A stretch of 64,000 nucleotides of DNA from Gloeocapsopsis sp. IPPAS B-1203 (GTDB lineage Bacteria > Cyanobacteriota > Cyanobacteriia > Cyanobacteriales > Chroococcidiopsidaceae): NCBI RefSeq assembly GCF_002749975.1, contig NZ_PEIG01000009.1, forward strand, positions 124,001 to 188,000, in the 5' to 3' direction. Position 1 is the first letter of the stretch. Each line of letters opens with the position of its first letter. Shown here piece by piece: positions 1 through 8,658 of this stretch. The notes under the pieces are model-generated. The model saw only the letters and a list, made by a program, of their open reading frames with translations. It did not search any database and was not told where the DNA came from. Both the position numbers and the translations under genes were made by a program.

Positions 1-1
1 C

Positions 2-271
2 TTCTTTCGGCGGCTTCCTGCACCTCGTGCAGAGCAATCTATGAAGAAGCTGACAGCAGCTTTTTCAACCAGCAACTTTCATCTAGTCTGGATCAACGAA
101 GAACGCTTTAGTCAAACTGAGAAACTCCGTTCTAGATTTCTCGACAAGCCTCTGATCTCTTTCACCGACCTAACCTCAATGGTCATAATGCGAGAATTAG
201 ATATTACAACAATTCTTACTGAAGATGCTCACTTCACCCATGTGGGGATGGGCTTCCAGCTACTTCCCTAG
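2..271 (+). CDS. PIN-domain (VapC-like) protein, C-terminal part
   Basis: The frame is open to the left edge of the window, so the N-terminus is missing; the ATG at 41 lies inside the domain and is probably not the start. The visible part has the C-terminal PIN pattern: a stretch like VWINEERF, then SFTDLTSMVIMRELDI, then LTEDAHF ending in LLP. In PIN nucleases the SFTD aspartate and the aspartate before HF help coordinate the catalytic metal. The family cleaves RNA and usually acts as the toxin of a VapBC pair; the antitoxin gene would lie upstream, outside the window. Family assignment is firm; the toxin role is inferred. Confidence 0.75.
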   Translation, partial: FFRRLPAPRAEQSMKKLTAAFSTSNFHLVWINEERFSQTEKLRSRFLDKPLISFTDLTSMVIMRELDITTILTEDAHFTHVGMGFQLLP

Positions 272-856
272 ACCGATAGCTAAAGGATGAGATGTAATAA
301 GGTTCACAGATTGGGAATATTGAATGAATAATCGTTTGCTAGACGTAGAGATGGCATCAAACTTCGACTTTCTCCACACCCACTAAGTCAAGTGCGAGCG
401 CAGAACTAGCCCTAGCCCAAATCTCATAATCTTTGCTTGGCAAGGATTCTAGGAGGGCAGAAATTCCGAGTTGGGGCAAAACTAACGAAGCTGCTATCAG
501 GGGCAATCTAGCTCAAAACGTTTACTGTGTAGGCATTTCAATCAGCAAAAATTAGCGCTTGCGCCTTGGTTAAATATTGCCGCTTCTGGGTAGTCCCTAC
601 TAAATCAGACACTTGGGCGGATTTCTTAGAATGGCTGAGAACAAAATTTAATAGAATTTTGCCAAATTTGGTTGAAAAGCGACTCGTTTCCCCTCAACCA
701 CTTCTAGCTGCAATATTATTTAAATTGCCCTGTATGACAGCCTCGCTAGCTTTGCTCCAAAGTAGAGGAAGCTAGCAAGCGAAAGAGATAGAGGGCTAAA
801 TCAGCCAAGGTAACTCTTGGTTGTGCATCATGCAATCATCTCGGCTCAATACAGCC
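272..856. other. Intergenic stretch with a possible 49-codon remnant
   Basis: No convincing full gene. On the minus strand 357..506 is a 49-codon frame from a TTG. Its translation looks protein-like (it contains SALLESLPSKDYEIWARAS and ends LVGVEKVEV), but I do not recognise it and it has no clear ribosome site. It may be the tail of a lost gene. A plus-strand frame at 566..775 has a TTG start and no recognisable content. Confidence 0.3.
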
Positions 857-2944
857 CTAATCGTGAACAGTGCCATCAGGCATAATAGCGCCGCTTAGTT
901 TTGCTCCATCCAGTGCGGCTCCAGTGAGGTTAGCTCCCTTCAAGTTGGCTTCTTCTAGATTGGTACCACCTAGATCCGCTCCGCGAAGGTCTGCTGAAGT
1001 TAAGTTTGCGCCACTAAAATTAGAAAAACATAGCCAAGTCCCGCAGAGATTAGCGCCAGTCAAGTTGACTCCACTCATATTTAATTTCTGAAGGTCCTGC
1101 CCAGCTAAATTTACTCCACTTAGATTTGTACCGCTAAGTCTTGTCTTTTCACTAAACACTGCCTTCCTCAAATCACTTCCACTGAGGTCGGCGGCAGCTA
1201 GGTTTGTTCCCTTTAAGGAAGTGTGCATAAGGTTCACACCTCTTAAATCTGCCGCACTAAGGTTTGTATAATCCAAGTTGGATTGACTTAAATTCGCTCC
1301 ATTCAGGTTTGCTTGGATTAAGGCAGCACCATTTAAATTAGTCCCAACTAGGTTGGCTCTACTTAAGTTGGCTCCACTTAATTCTGCACTCATTAGATTA
1401 CTACCAGCTAGGTTCTTATTTGGCAGCGACACGTTATGAGTAATCAAATAAGCACCAGCTTTAATCGGGTCAAAACCATCTGGGAAGACAGTGTTTGTGT
1501 TGTAGAGCGCTTCTTGCAGCTTGACATTCTGGAGATTTGCTCCTTCAAGATTTGCCCCTAACAAATTGGCATGACTGAGATTAGCATGACTTAGATCCAT
1601 GTTCATTAGTCTTGCTGCTCTTAAATCTGCCCCACTTAAGTTAGTCGCAGTCAGGTTAGCTCCACTCAGGTTTGTGTATGATGACAGACTAGCTCGGCTG
1701 AGATTTGCTCCACTCAGGTTAGCTCCACTTAGGTTTGTCCCATTATGCAACTTGGCTCCGCTTAAGTTAGTTCTTCTTAGCTTTGCCCTGCTTAAATTGG
1801 TTTGGTAGAGATTTGACTGAGAAATGTTGGCATTGTCTAGGTTTGCTGCTGCTAATTCTGCATTAGTTAAGTTCGCTTTACTAAGATTTGCTCCCTTAAG
1901 ATTTGCTTTATTTAACTTCGCCCGATTAAGGTCAGCACAATTGAGATTGGCTCCACTCAAGTTAATCCCAGCAAAATCCCGTTCTTTATTGTTATATCGC
2001 CTCAAAAATTCTTCAGTATTGACTAATGTTTCCTGACTATCTTCATCTGAATCATCAGTATCTCTATCAGTTTCCCGACCATCAGGATTCACCAAAATAG
2101 TATCAGGCTGCTTGCCTATATCTTGCGCGTCTAGTGGAGCTTCCACATCTGCAAGAGCCACCAAACTTGCTGTAATACTTTCATCCATAGCCTGTGCAGA
2201 ATACACCTTTGCACCATCAAAGCGATTAATTAAGCCCTGGATAATGTGAATATCTGTCGTGCAGATTCCGACTTCCCGTTCAGCATTAGAGGCGCTCGAT
2301 GTCAGCAGATTATGACTGCCCAACATAGCAAAGGCAGAATCGCATACTAAGAACTTTTCATGAGTTCCTAACAGCTTGAGGCGGAACAAGCCAGGATAAT
2401 CCTGTTCCATCTGTCTTAAGTCTGGAAGGGCATTGTACCGCCAGCCGATACCTATGCGACTGCGATCGCTCAAATGTCCCCAACCAATTTCAATCCGACA
2501 GCTACGGTCGAGGCAATCCCTAAACCTCTGTATCAAATCAGCGTCAATGCTATTGCGGTTGAGCCAAGGGCAAACAATAATTAGCCGCTCTTGGGCTTGC
2601 TCTAGTGCTTCCAGCAGTACGGCTCGGCTACCCGCTCTGTCAAACACTAGCTGATATTGACTCAATTGTACTTGTGTTGATTGTTGCTGGCTCTCCTGTT
2701 TCGAGCCGTCAACCACTTCCACTGGTACTAAGGATGGAGCTAAAGAGTTATCAAGTTGCTGATGTAGCTGGGCTAAAGTAACCTTGAGCGCGGCTAGCTG
2801 TTCTAGTTCAGGTCTATTGTTGAATTGTGAGCTTAACCGATCTAATTGGTGCTTCGTTGTATTGATGTATTTAGCTAGAACTTGTTGCTGCCGTTCTAAC
2901 TGTTCAATTTTAGAAACAAGGGAATCACGCTCTAGGTTAGACAT
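857..2944 (-). CDS. PLD-like nuclease domain fused to a long pentapeptide-repeat solenoid
   Basis: A 695-residue protein with three parts. Residues 1-70 are charged and glutamine/leucine rich and look coiled-coil. Residues about 95-250 resemble a phospholipase-D-superfamily domain with one HKD motif, HEKFLVCD (H195, K197, D202), followed by GSHN, the usual arrangement of PLD-type nucleases that dimerise to form the active site. After an acidic linker (about 280-320), residues 324-690 are nearly uninterrupted A(D/N)LXX pentapeptide repeats, predicted to fold as a right-handed quadrilateral beta-helix. There is no signal peptide, so it is probably cytosolic. It stands alone among defence-type genes. 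A role as a nuclease effector with a DNA-mimicking or scaffolding solenoid is inference. The ATG start agrees with the coiled-coil beginning. Confidence 0.8.
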   Translation of the reverse strand: MSNLERDSLVSKIEQLERQQQVLAKYINTTKHQLDRLSSQFNNRPELEQLAALKVTLAQLHQQLDNSLAPSLVPVEVVDGSKQESQQQSTQVQLSQYQLVFDRAGSRAVLLEALEQAQERLIIVCPWLNRNSIDADLIQRFRDCLDRSCRIEIGWGHLSDRSRIGIGWRYNALPDLRQMEQDYPGLFRLKLLGTHEKFLVCDSAFAMLGSHNLLTSSASNAEREVGICTTDIHIIQGLINRFDGAKVYSAQAMDESITASLVALADVEAPLDAQDIGKQPDTILVNPDGRETDRDTDDSDEDSQETLVNTEEFLRRYNNKERDFAGINLSGANLNCADLNRAKLNKANLKGANLSKANLTNAELAAANLDNANISQSNLYQTNLSRAKLRRTNLSGAKLHNGTNLSGANLSGANLSRASLSSYTNLSGANLTATNLSGADLRAARLMNMDLSHANLSHANLLGANLEGANLQNVKLQEALYNTNTVFPDGFDPIKAGAYLITHNVSLPNKNLAGSNLMSAELSGANLSRANLVGTNLNGAALIQANLNGANLSQSNLDYTNLSAADLRGVNLMHTSLKGTNLAAADLSGSDLRKAVFSEKTRLSGTNLSGVNLAGQDLQKLNMSGVNLTGANLCGTWLCFSNFSGANLTSADLRGADLGGTNLEEANLKGANLTGAALDGAKLSGAIMPDGTVHD

Positions 2945-3355
2945 ATTCTCGCGCTTGACTGTGCCAAGCCTTATCTATAAGAGATGGTAGTTTGAGGTAG
3001 TGGCTTCTCTATGCTGGCAGTAGGCATAACAAATAGGGTTTAGAGACGATAAAGACTTGCATGAAGAGTTGGCGATCGCGCATAGATGGGGTAGTGAGAC
3101 GGAAGCACACGCTAGGGGCAAAGTAACCAAATCAAGTGCCGAATCTTGGTTTGGAGTCAGAAATTCCACCTGTTTGAGCCAAAAACTGCGCCCTTTGCAC
3201 TCGCCTCTAACTCCAACTTTTTGAGAAAAAACGCCGACTCAGCTTCAAATCAGAACATTTGATGGATAGTGTAAGATCGCATTTGATTAAATGTAGGTAA
3301 TGACAATGATTCTAGCCTTGGAGTTACTTACAAAAGACACAGTTCATTTGGTAGC
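2945..3355. other. Intergenic, no gene seen
   Basis: About 410 bases between the divergent pentapeptide gene and the DUF1016 gene. A 64-codon minus-strand frame at 2975..3169 has no protein-like character. The two divergent promoters probably lie here, but I could not define them. Confidence 0.5.
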
Positions 3356-3910
3356 ATGACTGGCGATCTAACCCAACCAAGCGCTCGACTATTTCAAGAA
3401 ATCCATCAACTTATTGATGCTGCAAAACAACGCGCCGCCGTTGCTATCAATGCAGAAATCACCCTAGTGTATTGGCAAGTCGGCAAACGCATCCAAACCG
3501 AAGTCCTACACGGTCAACGCGCCGAATATGGCAAACAAATCATTATTTCTTTATCCACACAGTTAACTCAAACCTATGGCAAGGGCTGGGGTGCAAGACA
3601 ACTGCGTCATTGCCTCCACTTTGCCGCGACTTTTCCTGACATTGAGATTGTGAACACACTGTGTTCCAAATTGAGTTGGTCGCACCTGCGAATTTTAACA
3701 GGTATAGACGACCCCCTAAAACGAGAGTTTTACATTGAAATCGCCCAACTCGAACAATGGAGCGTCCGCCAACTACAAGAACGTATCAACTCCATGCTAT
3801 TCGAGCGCACCGCCCTATCACGTAAACCCGAAGAAACCATCCGCCACGATTTGGACTGGCTGCGCCAAACTCAACAGGTATCACCCGATTTTTTGCTCAA
3901 AGACCCCTAT
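3356..3910 (+). CDS. DUF1016 (YhcG-type) PD-(D/E)XK nuclease, exon 1
   Basis: Codons 1-185 of a split gene. The product up to KDPY matches the DUF1016 N-terminal domain (family pattern: LIDAAKQRAAVAINAEITL, YWQVGKRI, GWGARQLRHC, LSWSHLRILTGI). The reading frame stops matching the family exactly at 3911, where a group II intron begins with GTGCG. Joined to 6293..6787 the frame is uninterrupted and gives a 349-residue protein, the normal family length. Without splicing, translation would run about 24 codons into the intron and stop at 3985. DUF1016 proteins are nucleases related to restriction-type enzymes, often found beside type I restriction systems; such a system lies 2 kb downstream on the other strand. 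Their cellular role is not well established. Confidence 0.88.
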
Positions 3911-4502
3911 GTGCGACGTGAAAGTCGCCCGTTTCGAGTGAGAGGGCAACCTCTCCAGAGACTCCTTCTCTCTGTCCTCACGTAACAGAGTCTCCGACTC
4001 CGCCTACGGTGGTAGTAAGCAATGACCCCACTGGAATGCAAGGCACGAAAGCGGACACTACAGAAAGCCTCCTTCTGTAGAGACTGCAAGAGGAAGACCC
4101 GGACAGGTTAGCGCAAGCGAATCACTGTAAGCTTCGTAATACTTGTAGAGAGTGAAATCAGGCTGAGACACTCTAACCAAAAGGTACGTGGGCGGTTATC
4201 AGGTTGTATGGGACTGATAACGAAGGACACAAGCCCCACCGGAGTAGTAGGTGGAACCTTGCTGGGTCGCATCTCGAACGGACGGAACACGGTAAGCCCG
4301 ATAGATTCTCCAACGACGGTCGATAGCTGGAGTAGGCTAACCGCAAGGAAAGCGGAATTATCTAGCGGGTAAAGGATGCTGGAGAAAGCGAATGCTTGGG
4401 GTAATGCTCAGGATAGGGGTTCAAGCTTTGCCCTACTGCGAAAGCGGGCAAACTTCCAGCGAGTCTTCCACGGTAAACCCAATGTAACGGAACCGAACCA
4501 AC

Positions 4503-6233
4503 GTGAAAGATAGCGTCAGCAATGACATCGGAGCGAAGGAACCTCAACTGAGATGGGCAACTATTAATTGGCAACTCGCTCAGAAACGGGTCAGGAACCT
4601 GAGACAAAGAATATATCGTGCGACCCAACAGCAGCGGTGGAATCAGGTGAGAAGCCTGATGAAGCTGATGCTTCGCAGTCAAGCCAACTTGCTACTGTCG
4701 ATTAAACGAGTCACCCAAATCAACCCCGGCAAACGGACGGCAGGCATTGACGGTCTGACGTTTCGTAGCACCGAGGAACGGGAGTGGCTGTGGCAACAGA
4801 TGCAGGCGTATACACCTTGGGTAGCTAAACCTGCCCGACGGGTGTATATTCCCAAAGCTAACGGGAAACAGCGTCCCTTGGGAATCCCCACAGTCCAAGA
4901 CCGAGTGTTACAGGCAGTTGTGAAGAATGCCCTAGAACCAAGCTGGGAGGCTCGCTTTGAGACAAACAGCTTTGGCTTTCGACCCGGCAGAAGTGTCCAT
5001 GATGCCATTACCCAGTGCCATAGTCGGCTGCGGAAAGGGCATGACTTATGGGTACTCGATGCGGATATCAAAGGCGCGTTCGACCACATCAGTCATGATT
5101 ATGTCCTCAATGCCATTGGAGAAATTCCAGGTAGAGCCTTAATCAAGCAATGGCTGAAAGCAGGGTATGTCGAGTCCAACACCTTCCACGAAACTCCTAG
5201 CGGTGTGCCGCAAGGTGGAGTAATCTCGCCCTTACTGGCGAATATTGCATTAGACGGTCTAGGAGCAATGCTGTCCAATTACCACAAGGTAAAAGCGGGG
5301 GTACTCTCACCTAACGCTAAACGAAAAGGGACATTTAAGCACAAGCTCCAGCGGTACGGCTATATCCGCTATGCAGACGACTTTGTCGTCACGGCTGAAA
5401 CGCAGGAAGACATCAGCGCCATTCTTCCGACCATTCGAGAATGGTTGAAAGACAGAGGACTCGAACTCAATGAAGAGAAAACCCAAATTGTTCAAGTGAG
5501 CAAGGGGTTTGATTTTCTGGGCTTTACGATTCGCCAGTTCAACGGACACTGCATTATCCGCCCCCAAAAGGACAAGGTTTTAGCGTTCCTCAACGACATC
5601 AGAACGTGGCTGAAACGTCACAAAGACATCAAACAAGTGGATGTTATTCGATACCTAAATCCAAAACTTAAAGGGTGGTGCAACTACTACCGATACGTGG
5701 CTAGCAAGCGGGTGTTCAGCTATGTGGAATACCAAATCTGGAAAGCACTCTGGAAATGGGCATGTAGACGACACCGCAACAAAGGCAAACGATAGATTGC
5801 AAAGAAGTACTTCAAGACTATTAATGGTCAAAGCTGGATCTTTGCAACGACAGCTCAGGAGCGGGACGGGAAGGAGCATACCTTTGCCCTCACCCAAGTC
5901 TATGACACTCCGATTACTCGCCACATCCGGGTTAAAGGCACGTTCTCCCCGGATGACCCCACTCTCTCGGATTACTGGCGAAAACGCCAAACTGGGATGG
6001 GAAGGGTACTGCTAGCACCAGGCTCAAAGCTTTATTACATTGCTCAGAGTCAGCGGTGGAAATGCGAAGTGTGCAGTGAACATCTGTTTAATGGCGAAGT
6101 GCTGCAAACGCACCACAAACAGCCTGTTAAAGATGGAGGTGGAGAGGGATTGCTCAATTTAGAGCTAATTCACAAATCCTGCCATAATCACAGACACGTG
6201 CATGGGCGAAGGCTTGAGCCGGATGATGGATGA
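4503..6233 (+). pseudogene. ltrA: Group II intron reverse transcriptase/maturase with HNH domain, interrupted by an in-frame TAG
   Basis: A single frame encodes a 576-codon intron protein broken only by TAG at 5793..5795 (codon 431). Before the stop are the RT_N region, the RT domains with the catalytic YADD box (RYADDFVV) and the start of the maturase domain X (CNYYRYVASKRVF). After the stop the same frame continues with IAKKYFKTINGQSWIF and a C-terminal HNH endonuclease (CEVC, then THHKQPVKDGG, then NLELIHKSCHNHRH). The family usually has Trp at the stopped codon, so TGG to TAG is the likely change. Start is GTG 4503. The shorter product would keep the RT but lose part of the X/D region and the endonuclease. 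Nonsense mutation, amber readthrough or base-calling error cannot be told apart here. Confidence 0.88.
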
Positions 6234-6292
6234 ACTGTCAAGTCCGGTTCTTTGGGGGGAGGGATGCGGCGACGTATGCCCTCCTACCCGAC
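6216..6292 (+). ncRNA. Group II intron domains V and VI
   Basis: Domain V is 6216..6250, beginning GAGCCGGATG and ending GTCCGGTTC, a 35-nt hairpin with the catalytic-triad position and conserved closing pairs. Domain VI (about 6254..6289) pairs a G-rich arm (GGGGGGAGGG) with a C-rich arm (CCCTCC) and ends in CTACCCGAC. The last codons of the intron-encoded protein overlap the first bases of domain V. Confidence 0.85.
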
Positions 6293-6787
6293 ATCTTGGA
6301 TTTTCTGGATTTAAGAGATCGCTATCTCGAAAAAGACCTCGAAGATGCCATCTTGCGGGAAATCGAGCAATTCATGCTAGAACTCGGTGCGGGTTTTACC
6401 TTTGTCGCGCGTCAAAAACGCCTGCAAATCGACAACGACGACTTTTATATCGACTTATTGTTTTATAACCGTAAACTCAAACGCCTCGTAGCGATTGACC
6501 TCAAATTAGGCGGCTTCCAGGCTGAATATAAAGGTCAAATGGAGCTTTACCTGCGTTGGCTTGCCAAATACGAGCAAGAAAGCGATGAACAGCCGCCACT
6601 GGGAATTATTTTATGTGCAGGTAAAAAGCAAGAGATGATTGAATTGCTAGAGCTAGATTCTAGCGGCATCCATGTCGCCGAGTACCTGACGGTATTACCG
6701 CCCAAAGAATTACTGCAAGCAAAACTCACTGAAGCGATCGCCATCGCCCGCCGCCGACTGCCATACCCCCAAGACAACCCATCGTGA
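6293..6787 (+). CDS. DUF1016 (YhcG-type) PD-(D/E)XK nuclease, exon 2
   Basis: Codons 186-349 of the split gene, in frame with 3356..3910 once the intron is removed. It begins ILDFLDLRDRYLEKDLEDAI, directly continuing KDPY of exon 1 as in uninterrupted family members. The C-terminal nuclease domain shows FVARQKRLQI, then DFYIDLLFYNRKLKRLVAIDLKLG cut by no gap: an Asp followed by the D-L-K of the PD-(D/E)XK signature, then the family helix EYKGQMELYLRWL. The catalytic residues are therefore all encoded downstream of the intron, and no nuclease can be made without splicing. There is no independent translation start with a good ribosome site, so exon 2 alone is probably not expressed. Confidence 0.87.
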   Translation: MLDFLDLRDRYLEKDLEDAILREIEQFMLELGAGFTFVARQKRLQIDNDDFYIDLLFYNRKLKRLVAIDLKLGGFQAEYKGQMELYLRWLAKYEQESDEQPPLGIILCAGKKQEMIELLELDSSGIHVAEYLTVLPPKELLQAKLTEAIAIARRRLPYPQDNPS

Positions 6788-6816
6788 ACGAAGCGCTCGC
6801 GCCGAATCAATTACTA

Positions 6817-7019
6817 GGCGTTTGAGTAGCAAGTGTGACAAAAACCACGCTAAGGACTTTTAGCTAAGTTAACGCAAGCAGTGGGGTTTCAGCCTTCGAG
6901 AGCGCACTTGAAATTTTTAGATCGCCTGTACGATTAATAATTGTTTACTTAGTAAAGCCCCTGCTATGAGACAGTTTCAGGCTTAACGTTGTTTTATTCT
7001 CCGTTGCTACTCAAACCCC
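6817..7019. mobile_element. MITE-like element with about 40-bp imperfect terminal inverted repeats and TA ends
   Basis: The left end (GGCGTTTGAGTAGCAA onward) and the reverse complement of the right end (GGGGTTTGAGTAGCAA onward) match for about 40 bases with a handful of mismatches, including a perfect 13-bp core GTTTGAGTAGCAA at 6820..6832 and 7004..7016. Each end is flanked by TA (6815-6816 and 7020-7021), as for Tc1/mariner-IS630-type insertion. The 203-bp element has no reading frame. It abuts the stop codon of the minus-strand gene at 7022. Its ends differ from those of the IS630 copy at 36.5 kb, so another transposase would be needed. Confidence 0.7.
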
Positions 7020-7021
7020 TA

Positions 7022-7663
7022 CTACTGGGCAACCAATACAGGCAATCCAGCTAGCTGACGAAGCTTATTAAGTTGTGCTTGTCGATATGTAGATTGAGCA
7101 GTAAACAAAATAGCATTACCAAAAGGAGCTTGAAAAAATACTTCAAACTTGGCGCTCTTGTCTCGATAAGAAAGCGAACCAACTTGAGCGCGTCCAAAGG
7201 TATGACGACTGTTCTGCACAATTAACGTGTAAATTGACTGATTACTTTGAGATGCTGGGTGAATAATTGCGCCAAGCCCCCGACTCTCCAAATCAGAGGT
7301 AGTTACAGTAAATTTTGATTCATCTGAATGAATATAGCTAGCTAGAACCCTTTGCAAACCCCAAGTATCAGCAGTGTCAGAAACCGCGATCGCACTTGTT
7401 GCTGGCTCAATATCTACGCCTGTAGCAACAGACGTAATTACAGTATCTTTAGCAACTACGATATAGTTAGCTCCAAAGTGCAACCAAGCACCTTTGCGGA
7501 TGTAAACTTCGCCCTCCGCAGGAGCAGTTACAGTTAGACTAGCAACTTCATCATCAACCGCGATCGCTGTGCTTGGGGTAAAGGTATAGACAAAAGGCTC
7601 GTTGCTGCAACCATATAGATCGCCAATATAAATACACGCCTTAACAGACATAGAATCAACCAA
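7022..7663 (-). CDS. Uncharacterised protein, possibly phage-structural in origin
   Basis: A 213-residue protein, soluble, rich in beta-branched residues, with no signal peptide or membrane segment. I do not recognise a named family. The first half (YIGDLYGCSNEPFVYTF, AEGEVYIRKGAWLHFG) and the second half (FGRAQVGSLSYRDKSAKFEV, FEVFFQAPFGNAILFTAQ) resemble the beta-rich style of phage tail or virion proteins, but this is impression only. The gene stands alone: no other phage gene lies nearby, and its stop codon touches the MITE-like element. It could be an orphaned prophage gene. The ATG at 7663 could be replaced by the ATG five codons in (MSVKACIY). Confidence 0.45.
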   Translation of the reverse strand: MVDSMSVKACIYIGDLYGCSNEPFVYTFTPSTAIAVDDEVASLTVTAPAEGEVYIRKGAWLHFGANYIVVAKDTVITSVATGVDIEPATSAIAVSDTADTWGLQRVLASYIHSDESKFTVTTSDLESRGLGAIIHPASQSNQSIYTLIVQNSRHTFGRAQVGSLSYRDKSAKFEVFFQAPFGNAILFTAQSTYRQAQLNKLRQLAGLPVLVAQ

Positions 7664-7749
7664 AAAACTTCGATTCTAGGTTAAATGCAAATAACAAGCC
7701 GGAGCAGGGTAATTAACGCTTCCTCACCCCAAAGCTTCGCGCGCTAGAG

Positions 7750-8043
7750 CTAGTTGCCATTCTTCAAATGAGTGCAACTAGATTTAGTTTTGAGCAAGCT
7801 TCTGGCTTGATAGAGGTAGGCAGCCATCGCATACCAGCCTACGAACATTTTTCCGATTGCTTCTTCAGTAAACTCTACATATTCAAGTTTTTCCAAGATT
7901 TCTGAAAATCGATTACTGGAGTAGAAAGAGTAGGAGCTATGCGGCAAATTGTTGACTAACAAATTCCATTGTCCGATAAAACTCAGCAATAAATTTATTG
8001 TTGAATAGACATTGCTATAATTATGTACATAAAAGCTGTACAT
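7750..8043 (-). CDS. Possible small hypothetical protein or remnant
   Basis: A frame read from the ATG at 8043 gives about 97 residues. The C-terminal half looks protein-like (RFSEILEKLEYVEFTEEAI, YAMAAYLYQARSLLK) while the first third is low in character. A longer start at 8142 would overlap the divergent antitoxin gene and is unlikely. No family recognised. It may be a decayed gene. Confidence 0.3.
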   Translation of the reverse strand: MYSFYVHNYSNVYSTINLLLSFIGQWNLLVNNLPHSSYSFYSSNRFSEILEKLEYVEFTEEAIGKMFVGWYAMAAYLYQARSLLKTKSSCTHLKNGN

Positions 8044-8050
8044 AATTACT

Positions 8051-8350
8051 ATGCTGAGTTCGGAGACTACATACACAGAAGCTCGCAACAATCTTGCTAG
8101 CCTGCTCGACCAGGTTGTTGATGATAAAGAAGTAATCGTCATTAAGCGTCGCGATCGCGGGAATGTTGCACTGATAGCAGAAGAAGAACTTTCCAGCCTT
8201 CTTGAGACAGCTTATCTGCTACGTTCGCCCAAGAATGCTGCTCGGCTATTAAGTGCTTTAGAACGTGCCAAAGCTCGTACAACAGAGCCAATGTCTGTTG
8301 ACCAATTGTGCCAGGAGTTGGGGATTGTCAAGCAAGAAGAAGAGCAATAA
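8051..8350 (+). CDS. Phd/YefM-family antitoxin
   Basis: A 99-residue protein whose first half is the Phd/YefM DNA-binding fold: TTYTEARNNLASLLDQV, then the VIVIKRRDRGNVALIA strand pattern and EELSSLLETAYLLRSPKNA. The acidic C-terminal tail is the part that normally wraps and neutralises the toxin. It overlaps the downstream toxin frame, the usual translational coupling of such pairs. The family represses its own promoter as a toxin-antitoxin complex; AT-rich sequence with dyad symmetry around TTATGTACATAAAAGCTGTACATAA-like bases just upstream (8020-8046) is a plausible operator. Confidence 0.85.
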   Translation: MLSSETTYTEARNNLASLLDQVVDDKEVIVIKRRDRGNVALIAEEELSSLLETAYLLRSPKNAARLLSALERAKARTTEPMSVDQLCQELGIVKQEEEQ

Positions 8351-8651
8351 GCCACCTAAAATCTCTCAAACAGAGGTACAGAAAACTACTGTTCGCGTCC
8401 CAGTATTTGAGGAAGAATTTAGGGAAGACCTCGGCTGGTGGTACAAACACGACGTTCAAAAGGCGTACAAGGTACTAGACCTAGTTCAGGCTATATTGCT
8501 TGACCCCTTTACTGGAATTGGGAAGCCAGAACCACTTAAGTACCTGGACGCTGATACCTGGTCGCGCCGCATTGACTTAGAGCATAGAGTTGTATATACA
8601 GTCACCCACGACCGAATAAATTTTCTTCAAGCTCGCTATCACTACGAGTAA
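8325..8651 (+). CDS. YoeB/Txe-family mRNA interferase toxin
   Basis: The core from about residue 28 matches YoeB/Txe: FREDLGWWYKHD, DPFTGIGKPEPLKYL, WSRRIDLEHRVVYTV and the ending RYHYE. In YoeB the Glu, Arg and His of the WSRRI...EHR...YHY set carry out ribosome-dependent mRNA cleavage; all appear present. The likely start is TTG 8325, inside the end of the antitoxin gene (26-nt overlap), giving 108 residues with a lysine-rich N-terminal extension longer than the usual 84-residue protein. The GTG at 8265 would overlap the antitoxin by 86 nt and is less likely. Confidence 0.82.
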   Translation: MSSKKKSNKPPKISQTEVQKTTVRVPVFEEEFREDLGWWYKHDVQKAYKVLDLVQAILLDPFTGIGKPEPLKYLDADTWSRRIDLEHRVVYTVTHDRINFLQARYHYE

Positions 8652-8658
8652 CCTGCAA

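Larger units (their letters stand above)
3911..6292 (+). mobile_element. Group II intron, 2382 nt, inserted in a nuclease gene
   Basis: The 5' end is GTGCGACG, fitting the GUGYG consensus, and the 3' end is CTACCCGAC, fitting the AY rule. Both ends fall exactly where the DUF1016 reading frame breaks and resumes (codons 185/186). A 590-nt structured 5' region precedes an intron-encoded reverse transcriptase/maturase, and a domain V helix at 6216..6250 plus a domain VI hairpin complete the ribozyme. The insertion is in the sense orientation, so excision from the mRNA would restore the host protein. The encoded protein carries an internal stop codon, so autonomous mobility is doubtful; splicing might depend on a related maturase elsewhere. 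Confidence 0.93.

Noticed and set aside
566-775. A 69-codon plus-strand frame from TTG
   Set aside because: No ribosome site, no protein-like pattern and no neighbours that would support it.
870-2036. Several plus-strand frames of 69-73 codons opposite the pentapeptide-repeat gene
   Set aside because: They are repetitive shadows (Ala/Pro/Leu-rich) of the pentapeptide repeats on the other strand, not genes.
2975-3169. A 64-codon minus-strand frame
   Set aside because: Composition is not protein-like and nothing supports a start.
4108-5089. Minus-strand frames opposite the intron and its maturase
   Set aside because: They lie opposite conserved ribozyme and reverse-transcriptase sequence; shadows only.
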